64,000 bases of DNA from Rhynochetos jubatus. Lineage: Eukaryota; Chordata; Aves; Eurypygiformes; Rhynochetidae. The stretch is from positions 3,720,001-3,784,000 of the forward strand of contig CM050655.1 in NCBI GenBank assembly GCA_027574665.1. The letters are read 5' to 3'. Both the position numbers and the translations under genes were made by a program. Numbering within the stretch: position 1 is the first letter of the stretch; each line of letters begins with the position of its first letter. Under the pieces are notes generated by a model. The model saw only the letters and a program-made list of their open reading frames with translations. It did no database searches and was not told the origin of the DNA. Below, one piece after another: positions 35,483 to 49,411 of the stretch.

Positions 35483-37541
35483 AAAAAACATCCCAAAGCA
35501 TCCAACTGATGCAACCAAAGCATCCATCTCCTCCTTCAAGCCTTTTGCTGATGTTAGTCTAATTCTCTTTGCCTACGCTTTTGGAAGTTCTGATTTAAAA
35601 AAAAAAGTAAGGTATTTTACACAGTCCTCTGCAAGCCACATACCCTTTTTAAGTTGCTGGGGTGTATACTGCACTTGCTCACTGAAGAGCTTTGTGTGCC
35701 ATCTCCTGTGAGCTCGTATCTCCACTTAACACAACCAAGCCTGAGGAAGATAGAGAGTATTCTGGACTCTTTGTAAAAATCTACCTGTAATTAGCTTCTG
35801 TCTGAGCTGGTCACTTCCTTACTTCACAAATTCCAAATACTTTGGCAAGGACTAATTCTTTTTCTTTCAATAACCAAAATTCTTCTTCCAGGTCTCAATC
35901 CTTTTACAGGGTCCTTCTGGGACTTTAGTTAGTCCACCCTGATTAGTGTCCACAGCAAGTCTTACTCTGATAGAAAGCATTCCCGATTTTGGATTTGCAA
36001 ACCTAATCCTGTCTAATAAGCTTTATTACTTGGTATTACAAAGAATCTAGTGAGGATTCAGAAGCCTCACTGGAAGAGATATTACAGCAAACATGCGGTC
36101 TGTGCCCCACTACATTCACAAGATTACAGCACCAGCACAGATCCAGCAACGATTTCAGGTTCTCAAATCTCACTGAAGACAGAGATTAAGCACCACTTTG
36201 CCTCTGAGGGTCTCTGTTGCAGCTTCTGAATGTAATGAGATTATTTTTTTCCCCTACTGAAATGCACAGTCAGCACTGAACCTACCTGATTACACATTTA
36301 ACAGGGAGACATTGAAGAATATTCAGGCAAATCTGGTCACAATTCAAGCTATCAGTAATGCATTTGACTAGTAATTGTGCAAGCTCCCCTGCCCAAAGTT
36401 GCAAGGGTGATGAAGCCATATTACACTGTTACTTCTTCAGTACCTGTGGTGTTGGGTGTTACCAAAGATTAAGCAAAAGCTGGATAATACTAAGGCATAG
36501 AGACCTCAGAGTTCCGCATTGCGCTCCAGAACCAAAGCGTATTCCGTTCAAGTGCAGCAATACACAACTGGAAGGGCCAATGTCACTCAACATAACTTCA
36601 CGACTATACCCATATGTTTGCAAAACACAAGTAAGCCATGCCATCAATGGTAAATCAGTGGCTTTGCAATCAATTCTCTTTTCCACTGTAACATGAAGAT
36701 GCCCGGGCAGCAGACAAACTCCCCCTCACACTAGGTCATAGCTGTTCAGTTTGCTTACCTCAGGGTTCAACTGGTACTTTCTAACAAGTTCTGCTCAACA
36801 GGAAACAATCTGTGAGCCCAAATTCTGCTGCCCTCAGAGCTGGAAACAAGGGTGGCACACTACAGCCAATCTCCAGGAGACCAAGGGCACCATTAAGTCT
36901 TTCTTCATCTGCACACACTGTAAAGGTTCGCTGTAGTCAAGGCAGAGAAGCAAGTAGTTTGAGAGTTTGTTTCCTGTGAAGTATTTTAGCTTACAGTTAT
37001 AAAAATCAACAAGTGAAAGTATCTATTTCACTCCACTAACAATAACAGGAAATGAAAACCACTGAATCAGGCTCTGGTGGAGTAGGAGTAGGATGAATCG
37101 CTCACAAGGTGAGTTGTGGAAGTTATTTTTTTGGCTTCCATCTAGGCCAGGGCCTATTCTTTAGGCATTTCTCCACTAACCAATACAGATGTAAGTTTAA
37201 ACACCTACGCACATTTTAATAATGTTTATCTCCAGTCTAATTTTGCCTCCTTCTTCATTTAATTCTCACTGACATTAATGAGAGCTGCATGCATGTGTAC
37301 GTGCAGAACTGACTCCCGGCATTTTTACAGCTTGATTTTTTTAAATGTAGTTGGAAAAGCATATTGAAATGCTTAATCTGTGTGTTTGGGGAGAAAAGTT
37401 TAATGGTGGCTAATTAATGCATAAAATTTACATTTAGAAAACTAGTATCCAGGCACTGCAATAATCAAAATATTTGCAGAAATCACAACAGAAAGAAAAA
37501 TAAGATTATGAATGGTTTCCTGACAAGTGTTCATGAATATC

Positions 37542-37603
37542 TTGGTTTGTTTGGGGGTTTTTTTGGTTTGGGGTTTTTTTTTCACTTGTTTGATTTTTTT
37601 TTG
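37542..37603. repeat. T/G-rich low-complexity tract
   Basis: Alternating GGTTTG, GGGG and runs of seven to nine T on the plus strand. The reverse complement reads as A/C-rich simple sequence. Confidence 0.8.
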
Positions 37604-40321
37604 AACCAGAGTTTTGGATACACTTCTGTTTATTAAACAAATAAAAACTATCTGCAGCTGAGTGAACCACAATTGTATGCATCTTTTCAAGAGGAGTAGG
37701 CAAACCTGGAGGCTGCAATTTTAAGTTATTCACTTTTTGCTTTGTAAGAAACAGTTTGTAAACAGTGCACAGTATTATCCCGGTTAAATAATTCATTTCC
37801 TTTATCACATCTCTATTTGTGAGTGTATTTACTTAGAGCCTAGTTCTGCTAACCAGTACAAGTTTACAAAACTAAATTCTCAAAACCGGGGCAAGGCCAC
37901 TCCCTTCAAGCACACTGATTTTATTTTGTTGGAGCTCTAGTCTTGTTTTTTCCCACAGTTAGCTATACACCTCCCAAAGTCCATCACTTCACAGACACAC
38001 ACACAATCTCACCTTAAATGAGCTCATCATCACCGGAGATGATCCTTGCAAAATGCAGCAGGCCTTCTTTCTTTCCTTCACAGAAAAAATACAGGGCATC
38101 TGGCTGGAATTTGACTCGCTATTTGATGTCAGGCTAAGTTTTGTGGTTCACAGTTAGGCTTTTCCATGAGAAACAATAGGAACAAGCCCTCTTTCCTTAG
38201 AGATTGTGTACTATGTCACCAGCTCCTCCTCTCACCTCACACCTGCTCCATAACATTAGCTGTTCATGAGCCTTAGCACTTTTCTTAAAAGCCCTGAACC
38301 CCTTACTTCATCACACCATTGCCACCTGGAGTAGGCAGCATGTTCCGTGACCACTTTGAGTCACACACTACCAGTGGCTAGCTGGACTGTATGTTTTCAA
38401 GCCAGCACACCAGTGACATGTCAGCCTTTTCCCCAAGGAGGGCTTTAATTTGGGTCTCCTTTCTCAAACAAACAGATTTTCTTAAGGCTTGCAGGAACTT
38501 CATTTTTCTTAGAGGACTCCATTTCTCTTTCAAATTTGGGCATTTCACTCAACAGCAGCAGAACTATTTAGGGGATGGACAGGCACCAGGTAAAGTGAGA
38601 GGTGATTTCACCTGCTTACAAGGGACCTGAAAGGGCCATCGCTCCTACTGTCATGAAGAGTACCATTCCGTCACGCCAAAGACCGCACATACACCACCAT
38701 AGCTTTCCTCCATACAGAATGGGTTAAAAGATTGGCTAGCACTTCTTAAGAGGAAAAAACTATCCTGAAAGAGAGGATGTTACAGTAACCCCATTTGTAC
38801 TCTTTGACTGGAATGTCAAAACAACCCTAAAGGAGATTAGTGGAGCTCTTCAAAGCCTATACAGCCTGCCTACTGAAAAGCACATTAAGATGAACAGAGA
38901 TGCCAAACAAATCTGTGTTGAAAAAAGACCCGGAGCAAGCCAAATCTGAAGAAACCAAAGTCAAAGCTGATGAGTTACATTCAATATGTAGGGCATGCAT
39001 GAGGAGTTCACCACTCTGCCTCAATTTTTTCCACGGGGAAAAACAAGAGCCACACTAACGCACAGACATTTCCCATGCATTTGTTTTGGTGACTGAGATT
39101 TTTTGAACAGAAAATGCTATGCAGAAACAGCTTGAGCAAACCCTGAATTTTGAAATACTGTTGAAATTTCAATAGCTTAGAGAAAGCATTTCATGTTTTT
39201 GGTCTTGTTGTTTAAAAAAAAATATAGTAAGCCAAGCCACCTGCTCCCGTCTGGAGTTTTCAATTATAAACATAAAAATTAATTCCAAAAGCTGCAGAGT
39301 TGAGAAAATTCTGAATAGCTTAAAAGTTGAAGGATGGCAGGGGGAAGTAGACTCCAACAGAGGATTAACTCTAACCCCTATTCAAATACAAAAGTCAACC
39401 CTCCTCTAGAAGTCCAGTCAAACAAGTATGCTGTGAAGAACAGTGTCTCACACTGTAAGAACACAAAACAGATGATTACGGCTGAACTTAGTGTTGTGCA
39501 CTAAAGAAACATGTGGGATTGACAAAGAACCTTTTTGTAATGATAAATACAGTTAAAGAAGTAGGGGTTTGCCCTGTATTGCACAGAGGCGTTCCATTTT
39601 ACATCAAGAAATCTTGTGCTAACATAGAACAGTAAATTCTATGAATAGATGCCTACCAGTTTCCACAGGGATTTGAAAGACCCAACAGAAAAGCCATGTT
39701 AACCTGAAGTCCTGAACAGCTTCAGCCCTCAATGGCTGCATTACATCATGTAGCCCTACACTTTCCCCTTGGCCGTATCCTGTAAAGAATATTCCCTATT
39801 CTATGGGAAGATTTGATGTAAAACCAAAGTGATCAGAATATTGAGATATAAATCCCCTGAGTTAGGGAATTCAGAGAAAAGGCTCCAGTACTAATCTTAA
39901 CCAATCGTACAAAAAAAGAAGACACAATATCTTTTTTCACCACACAACTGTCTGATGACATGCAGCACAACCATATACAGCGTAACCAAGGTGATGGTGA
40001 AAGACACTCATGGTTTGGTAATGGCATCAGTTTGCATTAGTACAAAAACTAGGAATCTATTTGATACACGCAACCAAGCAGACAAATAGGGAAGTTGGAA
40101 CTAACAACCCATGTGGCCTACCAGCACTGTTTTGAAAAGGTGACTATCTGCTATATCTTAGAGGCAGGAAGAACGAATGGAGTGCAGACAAAAGCAAACC
40201 ATATTCCCCTCCCTGGATAAACCCAGATTTCATTTAGAGTTGTTGCTGAGGTGTATGTTAATTCATGTAATAGGAAGGGAAAACAATCATAGCAATACCA
40301 AGACAAGAGGAAAGCTGCTAC

Positions 40322-40462
40322 TATTTCAGCTGGAAGGGACCTACAACAATCCAATCTGACCAGTCCAATCTGACATAGCCTGACCACTTCAGGGCTGACC
40401 ACCTTAAAGCATCTTATTAAGGGCATTGTCCAAATTCCTTTTAAACTCTGACAGGAAATAGA
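40322..40462 (-). mobile_element. CR1 LINE 3' fragment (antisense)
   Basis: The plus strand reads GCTGGAAGGGACCTACAACA, then CCTGACCACTTCAGGGCTGACC, then AAAGCATCTTATTAAGGGCATTGTCCAAATTCC. This is the reverse complement of a CR1 3' untranslated end, as found thousands of times in bird genomes. The tail repeat at the left edge is lost and the copy is 5'-truncated, which is normal for CR1. Confidence 0.85.
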
Positions 40463-41760
40463 TTTCTTCTTCAAGAAGGAGGGGAAAATGCTGTTCTCAC
40501 ATTAATCATTGCCCTCTTCCCCAGTTCCTTCTAGTGAGACACTGCAAGACACAAGAAAAAGGATTCCAAGTCCCTCTCCCATAGAAGACATTTGTGTTTA
40601 CATTGATTGGGAGTGAGAAAGAGCATGTTACAGTAACTGAAAATAAGGTAAGAAGCTGTCTAAAGTAAGTGCTATAACAATCACTGTTTTCCCAAAAGTT
40701 AGTGGAGGGAGACATTTCCAAGCTGACACCAGACACCTAATTATTTTTAAGTCAATACCTTTCCGACAACTCAAATCAACCGTTCACAAAGACCACGCAG
40801 CCTTTAAATGTAGCAGCAGGCTGGTGAAATAGGAAGCGAGCACCAGACATAACCCATAGCTATCCAGGTGTCTGTGGTATTTACATGCTACGGAAGTTTG
40901 CAACCAGATCCACAACATACTAATTCAGAGCGCTTCTCAGCATCCCATCGATCTTCCATTGGATTCTCCCTGAAATGGTACTGGGGTGATGAAAACACAT
41001 CTGCCATCTGGCCAAGCCTCCTCCTGTAGAATCATGGTTTTTCTGGTAACCTACATGATGCACTGCAGGCCAGTTCCTCAGGCATCCACATTTCTTGCTG
41101 CAAAAACCCCAAAACATCTCCAGCCTAGGAAGCCTATATTCTGAGATATTAAAGGCCCCTGAATTTACAGGCTGTTGTTAAAGAAAAGCAGTCCAGCATC
41201 CAAAAGAAATTATTTTTGGAATATAGTTTTGAAAGGAATTGCTGCACGCTGGGAATCTTTGTAACACAGTAGTAAGGAAGCATAAGTGCTTCTGCTATAA
41301 ATGTTTATCTATGATCTGACAGCATATCCTGCAAGCATCTGTATTTCCTTAGAAAGAATACCACCACACACTTCTGTATTTTAATTTAATAAGGACTCAA
41401 GCCTCCATGGTCCAAAATTCACAATTGCTCCATGAAGTCAAGGATAACATGTGGCACAGTATTGTACCATGCCTCACCTGCAGTCCTTTATTGAGAGCAA
41501 TGGGGGTTTTTTTGAGTCAGTGGACTGAAATAAATATCGCACCCCTGCACTTGATCCTACCTGGAGCTGTCACTGTGCTTTCTAGGACTTCACCTGAAGT
41601 TAGTCCAGAGACAATCTGCAGTCTGCTCATGGTACAGAGGTCCTCCTGGAGAACTATTTTAACACCCAACGTTTAAAGCTGGTGACATACCTTGTTCCAG
41701 ATTTTAATAAGTGATTAATTAAGGTATAATTTATATAAAAGAAAATAAAAGGGGGAAAAA

Positions 41761-41787
41761 AACCCACCCAACCAACCAACCAACCGA
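41761..41787. repeat. (AACC)n microsatellite
   Basis: Four to five CCAA units follow an A-rich/G run and are followed by poly-A. Confidence 0.85.
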
Positions 41788-42884
41788 ACAAAAAAAACAG
41801 CCAAGAGATAATCTTCAACGTGACACAGATTTATACCCAACATAATAGTCTCAGATCTAAAACAGCCCTTCAGAACTGAGACATTGTTAAGGATTAAAAA
41901 AAAAACCAAAATTTTAATCAGTGCATTAAAACAATTTTTTACCATTGTAATTGCATAAAAAGGTCTGGAGAAAACTTACTCATTACAAGGACACCACTCT
42001 CCCTCTCAGGAATTACTTACACAAGGCATCTTTCTCCAGTCAGCCTTGTCTCTCTCCCCCCAAAAACCATGAATAACTTGCCCAAACACAGTTCTGTCCC
42101 TCAAATGAAAGTACCAAACATACTATGACATCTATTTCACTACTGTGATGTTTCTCAGGTAGAAAGCATTCCAATATTGTTAGAGGTTTATACTGACTCT
42201 GATCGGAAGTTGATCCCTTTATATTCTAGACTCCTTCCTAGGGAAAGAAAGTGGAGGGGAAAAAAAAAATGGACAGACAGAGGAAATATTTTAGAGAAGA
42301 AACTGAAGTTAGGAACAATCTTTCTGGTATGGGCTGACTGGATTCTAACTTCCCTAACATTTGGGGGTTTTGTCTCTTCAAGCCCAGCATCCACCCTGCG
42401 TTATTCAGACAGGCTCTGTGCATAACGAGTTATCCAGCAGCTCCATTCTATCTCCTCTCCCCTCTATTTCCTCAACATCCAGTAATTTAGAGGCCTGATC
42501 TACCATCCTGGTGACATCAGTTAGCAACTCCCTGCAGCAGCAGGTAGTAACATGTTCCCTGATGTTGTCACTAAGGCATTAATAATACATTATAATTTTT
42601 GTTTGTTTGGGGTTTTTTTTGATTGTTTTTTTGTTGTTCAACATGCTGATGCACTGAACCACAATGCGGGTACTTTCCACTTTAATCCTGCAAATAATCT
42701 AATTTTTCTACAATGGATTTCCCCTCTGCTCCATTTTGAAGTGAAATTACAAGGCAGTTACAATGGGGAAAGAACAAAACTAATAAAAAAATCACCCCAT
42801 GCACCTGCAACCTATGTTATTTCCTGCACAGTGGTTTAATGCCCTGACTGCCTCCAAACATTGCTATTGTTGTTAGCATCTGCA

Positions 42885-43215
42885 TGTTCGCCCCTAAATA
42901 AAATCCAATAATAATGAAAATTGTTATTTTCCATCACTATTGTCTAGTTTCATCACCATCATTCTTACTGCCGGTTTGGGGTAGAAAAGGTAGAGATTCT
43001 GTTCTTAACTGCACTGGTCTTATCCCTAATAAAATTCAATTTGGTCTTCATCAAAATTACACGAGTGTTTAGGAGGTCAAGACGTGGTGGGCTCCAATTG
43101 TTTCCTGAATGAGAACTAATTTTCCAGTTATTGTCCAAAATAAATTATACACAAATATAATCAAAGTTAATTGGAGAACACTGCATGGTTTGAGCTCATT
43201 AAAATCCCCCCAAGT
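42885..43215. other. Candidate conserved non-coding element
   Basis: An unusually repeat-free AT-rich block with clustered motif-like words: CCAATTGTTTCC, CAGTTATTGTCC, AAAATAAATTATACAC, ATCAAAGTTAATTGG, CTAATTTTCC. These resemble SOX, homeodomain and TCF/LEF-type sites. The texture resembles deeply conserved vertebrate enhancers, but this is a visual judgement, not evidence of conservation. Confidence 0.25.
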
Positions 43216-46200
43216 GCCAACATTAAACATACTGCTTGTGCTTTAAGGAAAAAAGTGTCTTCTTTTACCTTGCAAACAGCTATTAATGTAAGCGGGACTT
43301 CTCCAAACCTGAACTAATAATATTCAGCGCAACCTCTAGGGTTGCATAGGGAGCAGGTGAATGAATCCCCTTCCTTACAACACTGCGTTTTCAAAACTGC
43401 TGGCTTAATCGATATTTTGAGTTTCAAATGGAATCTTGAGGATACACAAGTCACCAGGAGTCGTACCGTTAGGAGCTGCAGGATATGAGGTGTGGGTCAC
43501 GGAACAAGAACCTGTTTGAGCATAAGTCACGACACTCCCCCATGAACACAACCTTGTCGCTTCTGCTTTAACTAAAGCAAAATATTAAACTGGAGATTTT
43601 CAGCTGCAAGCCTACCACATCTCTCAGAAACTGGTTCCTTAGTTACCTTCCCCGCAAATGCTTTGCATCCAAACAATGGATTAAATCAACCTGAATCAGT
43701 AGCTGTCTGGTCTCCTCAGAACTTGTCCGTGAGAAACGCACCTTTCCTCTCCCTGGAACCACTCGCACCCTTATTACTTGCATTTTATCACCCCCAGAGA
43801 AAATAAAGAAGCCCTTAAAAATTAGCTCCCAGAATACAAGCAGGTTTGGCACTATCTTTGTTTCACCCTTAACCTTCGTATCGCTTACGTGGTCCTACAA
43901 ATATGACCAAGAGCACTGTGCCACCAAGTAGGCCTTGAGCAAAACAACGTGTGTTAAACCCCACTGCCTTCTGTAACGTAAATAAAAAGACAATAAACCA
44001 TTACTTGGTGGAACTTTGGTTTTGAAGGCAAAGACAGAAATTTCGAGTATTTCCATACCAGGGATGTTTTGGAAAGGCAGAGCAAGGAATGCCGCCTGAG
44101 GGGACATGTGTCCCGCTGCCACAGGCTTCGTCAGGCAGGGTGGGGAGAATGGTCTGTGCTGGGCCGGAAGGCTCTGTGGTGCGGTGCACTGCGTGTTATA
44201 CTTCCACTGGAAAAGTCTTCGGTAACACTCACAAACGAAAAATGGGACCTGACCTCGTCACCCCCTGTGTGACTTCACACCAAGTTTTATCAGACTGCGA
44301 CAGGCCGCGGGGTTTTTCCAGGCAATAGCAATGTGAATTAAAAACAGAGGTTTGACAGTATAGCGATCAGGTACATGTCGTGATCAAACAGTTGATTGAA
44401 CCCTACTTCTGAATCATAAAACTGCTTTCTAAAACTGCACACCAGACTATAAAAGGGAAAAGGGAAAATTAAAAAAAAAAAAAGCAACCAGACAAGCTGT
44501 TTCCTTTACAAGTACCAGAGGAAAGAAACCATCTTTTATAGTTGTCTCCCTCAGAAGAGCTTGTTCTAGAAGAATCTTTTTCGTAATAAATGTGTCATAT
44601 ATAAAACATTGCTTTTGCTGAAGAACCAATACTTCAAGCCTCTTATCACCTGCAGTTACCTCCAGCAGTATAATTAATACTTAATCACGGCTGTGGTCTC
44701 CGTAGACAAAGATGCCTAGTGTGCTTTTGCTGAGTTAAAAATAAATTATCTATTCTCACTTTATACATGCAGATCTGCTCTTTCACATTATAAGAAATCT
44801 GAGTTAACGACACTGAACCCAAATGGGGATGTTTGCAAAACTCAGCCTTCATTTGTATTGATTCTTTTTCATCCAACAGGTATTAAAGCCTGTAAAGTCT
44901 GTTTTCCACAACACAGGAAATAAATACGTAATTAAAAGAAAATCAAATATTTCATACAGCACTGGTTGTCATTTTCAGCTCCGTTACTCAGTACAGAAGA
45001 AGTATAGATTAACTGCCTTTTACAAACATCTCTAAATTAATAACAAAATTAGCTGATTGCTCTAACTTGCTTTAAAAAAAAACCAAAATATTCTTTGCTT
45101 ATATTGCAGTTTAAGAACTACTGCAGAACACCCAAATGTGAAAGGCACTTCTGTTGTTCTAGGGAGCAAAGTATTTCCTGAATCAGAAAAAAACACCAAA
45201 ACACAAAAAAACAGAAGAAGGTTTTTTATTCTCCGCAGCATCCTAGGGCACAGTGTGGTGTCAACAGAAACCTCTAACACTAGCTGGTAAGCAGAGGGAA
45301 AGCTTCAGTCAGGACAAGGACTTCCCTTCCTCTGCAGGCTCGCTCACATGGCTACCGAATAGGGTATTGTGTCTACCTGTGTCATGAAGGAAGCCATTCT
45401 CCTGTGGCCATACCAATCATTCCACTGGCCACACTTACCTGGAGAAATAACCTTGCTTACCAATATAAATGCAGTAGTCTGCCAATTAGGTGTGGCTGGA
45501 GCATTTCTCTTCATTAGTGTTATGTTGAAACAGTACACCAGCTTTCTTTATGAGAGGTCACAGATTACAAAATTCACAACTGATGAAGGGCAAGAGATAC
45601 CAAAGAAAATCGCAGACCATTACAGTGAAGAAAATTGACCCTTGCTTAATGGTTGAGTTCAACTTAGACCAGACAGTGGATTTGAAAAAAGTGGAAAGGG
45701 GAATGAGATCTTTAATAGCTCATCAGGAGTGTTTGCTGTAGCAGAACAGAGCGAGCTATCTGGGATACTATTAAAATACAAGTATTCAGAAAAAAATGTG
45801 GGAAAAAAACTCTTGGAAATACTTTTTGGTGTAATTCAGTCTTGTAGAAGTAAATTTAAAAGTGGTGTTTGCTATGCATAAAGTGCTGTAATTTCTAAAT
45901 CCAAGTGAACGCTTTACTCATCTCTACAGCACCGCTTCAGTCCTTTTTGGTTTCCAGAATCCTTTGACGTACCGAGCAGCATTTCTTTCAGCTTCTCATG
46001 AGCCTCAGACAAAGCTCCTTTTGTCCTATCACAGAGTCTGCTGCATGACGCCATACTGAATATTCTGCCATATGCAATTCCTGAGTATTTTGATAACAGG
46101 CCAAAGTACTTTACTAGTTAGAGCATGGCTTGTAATTTAGAGACTGACCACTGAAATATTATAAGGTTACATGAGGAAAACCTTCAATCCTGTGGTAATG

Positions 46201-49200
46201 AATTGCATACTGGCATCAAAGCCTACAAACCCAGTCATGTTCACTGCTGACAGCAAAATAATGCCAGTCAAGAGCAAATGCAGTGAATTCCAGGAGCTCT
46301 GCTTGTGATACCTAGGGCTGTTGTTCTTAAAATTTACTTTTTTTTTTAACAAAAAAAGCTACACACAAAAAAATGAATCCCTATACAACATTAAATCAGA
46401 GTAATTCATCTATACCACGAGAAAATGGACAGGTTAGCCTCAACATATATGGGACATTCCTAGCCTTCTGCCCGTCAGTACAATTCAATGTTATTGAGTA
46501 AGTGCCCAGACCCTGCTGGATCTTTTCTTAATGCCTTTCCCCTCATATCTGAGACAGAAAAATCAAAGAGATGAACAACATTGCTCCACACCAGTTATTC
46601 CATTTAATTTCATCTTGGTGTCACACAGCATTTCGAAGATTTTTGAAATGTCAGGAAGTTCATGTCCTTGCAGCTTGTTTCATTACCATAGGTTTATAGT
46701 TGTTTAAACTTTAAAAAGCAGAATTTCTCATACAGCTAACAAATCCATTTTGTTTCAGCACAATACATGTTCATACACTTACTATTTCAAAAGCATTTTG
46801 TTAATTCTGTTAACAAGATCATGTACATTAATTCCAGTATTTATTCTTTATAGTGAATGCTCTAATTTATGCTGGGTTTGCCTTTGAAACATTCATGACA
46901 TTTTTCTTGTAACATAAAAACTTTTTTATTAGGAAGAGTAATTACATTTATGAGTCCAATAATCAGGCTTAATTTTCTTCTTGAGTTTCGTCTGGGGTTT
47001 TTTTATGTTCTTGTTGAAAGCTAATATAGTCCTTGCCTTTCATCAGGTGGTCAAGTCGTCAAGTTTTACAATATTTTTCAGAGATAATTAACAACAGTAC
47101 AAAAGCTAAACAATCTACTTCATTTCTTAGTGTTCACAGATTGATGCTTCCATTCTTATCAATAAATCTGTGTATTTGCAAGTCTTCCAAGTACTTTCAT
47201 ATTTTATTTTCCCCAGTATTTCATAGTTCCTTCTGTTTTTCCAATATTTTATATTTCCAATATTTTATATTTTCTTTTAAACAGAGGGGTACAACATATC
47301 TATCTCAAATTATTATGTAGTATCTCAACCATTTGGAAAGAACATTAATTCTATCTCTCTCCAGCTGTTACACTGATATTCTGTATCCATATTCCTGTTT
47401 TCCCTGAGCAGTGTGACAGTATAAAATGACAGGATAAAGATCTCATCCTCCATAAAGTTTCTAACTAATATTAATTAAAAAACAGTTGATATGGGATGTA
47501 AAATACATCACACTGATCATGAAGAAAACACTGAAATAGTAAAAAAGCTCATATTTTGCTGTGGAGAGATACTGCAAATAAAAAGCAGGGAAAATGTTTG
47601 CAATGGGTACCAAAGTAGGTATTACTTCCCCTTTTCTTCTATCTTCTATCTTCTGTTTTCTCATCTCTCAGAAACACTGTACCAGTGAAAACAATGGAAA
47701 ATGTCCTATTTACCATTTAAGTATTGTTATGCCATTAAGGTTTTAAGCACTACATTTGCTGCAAAGTACCGTGTGCGTTTGCTTGAAGAATGCTGCATGC
47801 TTCGTGAGTAACGGGTTTTCATGGAATGCTCTTCATACCTTCCCAAATTTCTGCCCTGCATAACACAGCCTATCCTGCAATAGGAACACTTCCATCATTT
47901 CTTTCTCCCACATTAGCCTTTATATACACTGCTTTCCTAGAAGCACACAGAAACTCCAGAATCACCTGCTTTTTTCAGACTGATTAATAGCTTCATGTAT
48001 GCTCTCCTTTCATTTCAGCTTGGTTGCTGCCTCACCAATGGCCCTGACTCAAAGCAAAGGCATTGTGCACCCCCTGGACTGTTCAGAGCTGGATGTGTTC
48101 CTGTTACCATCCGTCAGGGTAAATCTGCATGAGACAATCGTTTTGCTCCGAGGACAGCCAGCCTTTTCAGCTTTACCATCACAGTAGTGAAAAATGAAAT
48201 AGCAACACGATTCTCCCCTCAGCCTCTTTGCACTTCCACAAAGGTGCCTTCACCCCCACCTCCCCTTGCAGCAGCCACATGTATTCCTCGCCCTCGTAGT
48301 CCCCTCAGAGGCACACAGGGAGAACATGTCTGTCTTCCTCCTGCTGCCATTTCCAGCCTCTGCTCCTGCTCCGTTTAATTGCTTCTCTCCTCAGAGGTGC
48401 ACTCAAGCAGACCTTTTGTTCTGCAGTTCCCATCAGCCTTCCTCTCTGAATTTCAGCCTGGTCCTTCCTCGCCTCCATAATCCCTTGCTTCCAGAAGCAC
48501 TGGCTTCTGTGTCAGCCTACTGTCGACGCTAGCATCAAACCAACAATATAAGTAAATAGTATAGAGGCTTATTCTGAGAAGGCTTTCATCTCTCCTCCCA
48601 CCCAGGACCTTGTGTGCCACGTGCAAGGTTTAGAGAAACCCAGGAAGAGGCAGGCAGGCTCTTAAGTTGTAACATAGAATAACCCCTCTATCCTAATTAA
48701 AAACACTAAGGCCAATGCATATTCCCTGCACAGACTGAAGTAACTTGGATAAGGTTCCTTCAAGCTCTGTACATAGAAAAGTGCCCTAAAAACATGAGAT
48801 GTTTTTGTAAAGTTCACTCTACCAACCCAGGGATTCAAGGGTGAAATAACAGCACTGCTGCCGTACAGCTTTCTCCAACCATTCCTACTGCTATACACCA
48901 CACAACACTGTATTCCACGCAAGGAGACTTTAGAATACTATGGAACAGTCATTCCTTTTCAGAAAAATTATATAGGAGCTTTCCTAAGAGATGAAAATTT
49001 AGGAGGTTAGGCAGGTATAGATCTGTAGAGTTAACTCCTGACCCCATTCATGTTCATGAAAAATTCCTGCTTCGGCAAATGGGAAACCACTTCATGCATA
49101 ATGTCTGTGACTTTGGATCTCCTTTATGTCTGCAGCCTATCTTGCCATCTACTAGTCTGTTCATTTTGTCTGTGCTGCAGTGATAATTGATACAATTGGC

Positions 49201-49224
49201 ACAATGGGAAGCAACAGCAGGGCT

Positions 49225-49250
49225 GGGGGGGGGGGGGTGGGGTGGTGGGG
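49225..49250 (+). repeat. G-rich tract, G-quadruplex pattern
   Basis: Thirteen consecutive G followed by TGGGGTGGTGGGG, about 165 bp upstream of the CR1 copy at 49412. It fits the quadruplex pattern on the plus strand. Confidence 0.85.
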
Positions 49251-49411
49251 TTTGCTCAGGGAAAAATAAACTCACTCATTCCTGATCCTCAGAGGTATTA
49301 GGAAACTGTTGAATGAAGGAATATATTTGCCAAAGAGTGTCTGTCTTTCCTCCCCAGTATTTGGATTATGATCATTTATTCACACACAGGATGTATCTGT
49401 ATACACAGAAC

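Larger units (their letters stand above)
32352..40321. other. Non-coding stretch, no gene recognised
   Basis: About 8 kb of AT-rich DNA with simple tracts: an (AAT)n/(AAC)n run at 35455-35482, poly-A near 35598-35606, and a T/G-rich run at 37542-37603. A short GC-richer patch with GGGCGGGGC lies near 34000-34030. Open frames of up to 112 codons (36358-36696 plus, opposed by 36459-36686 minus) have no domain. Confidence 0.55.
40463..49224. other. Non-coding stretch, no gene recognised
   Basis: About 8.8 kb. It contains an (AACC)n tract at 41761-41787, T-rich runs near 42598-42640, a locally CpG-richer part at about 43430-44330 without a convincing promoter, and a pyrimidine-rich part at about 48180-48520. 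Open frames of 60-95 codons have no domains. The segment 42885-43215 is listed separately. Confidence 0.55.

Noticed and set aside
36358-36696. 112-codon plus frame with several cysteines
   Set aside because: An opposing minus frame covers the same region, and no cysteine spacing matches a known domain.
47999-48532. Pyrimidine-rich region with three overlapping plus frames
   Set aside because: Composition explains the lack of stops. No protein family is recognised and no RNA structure is evident.
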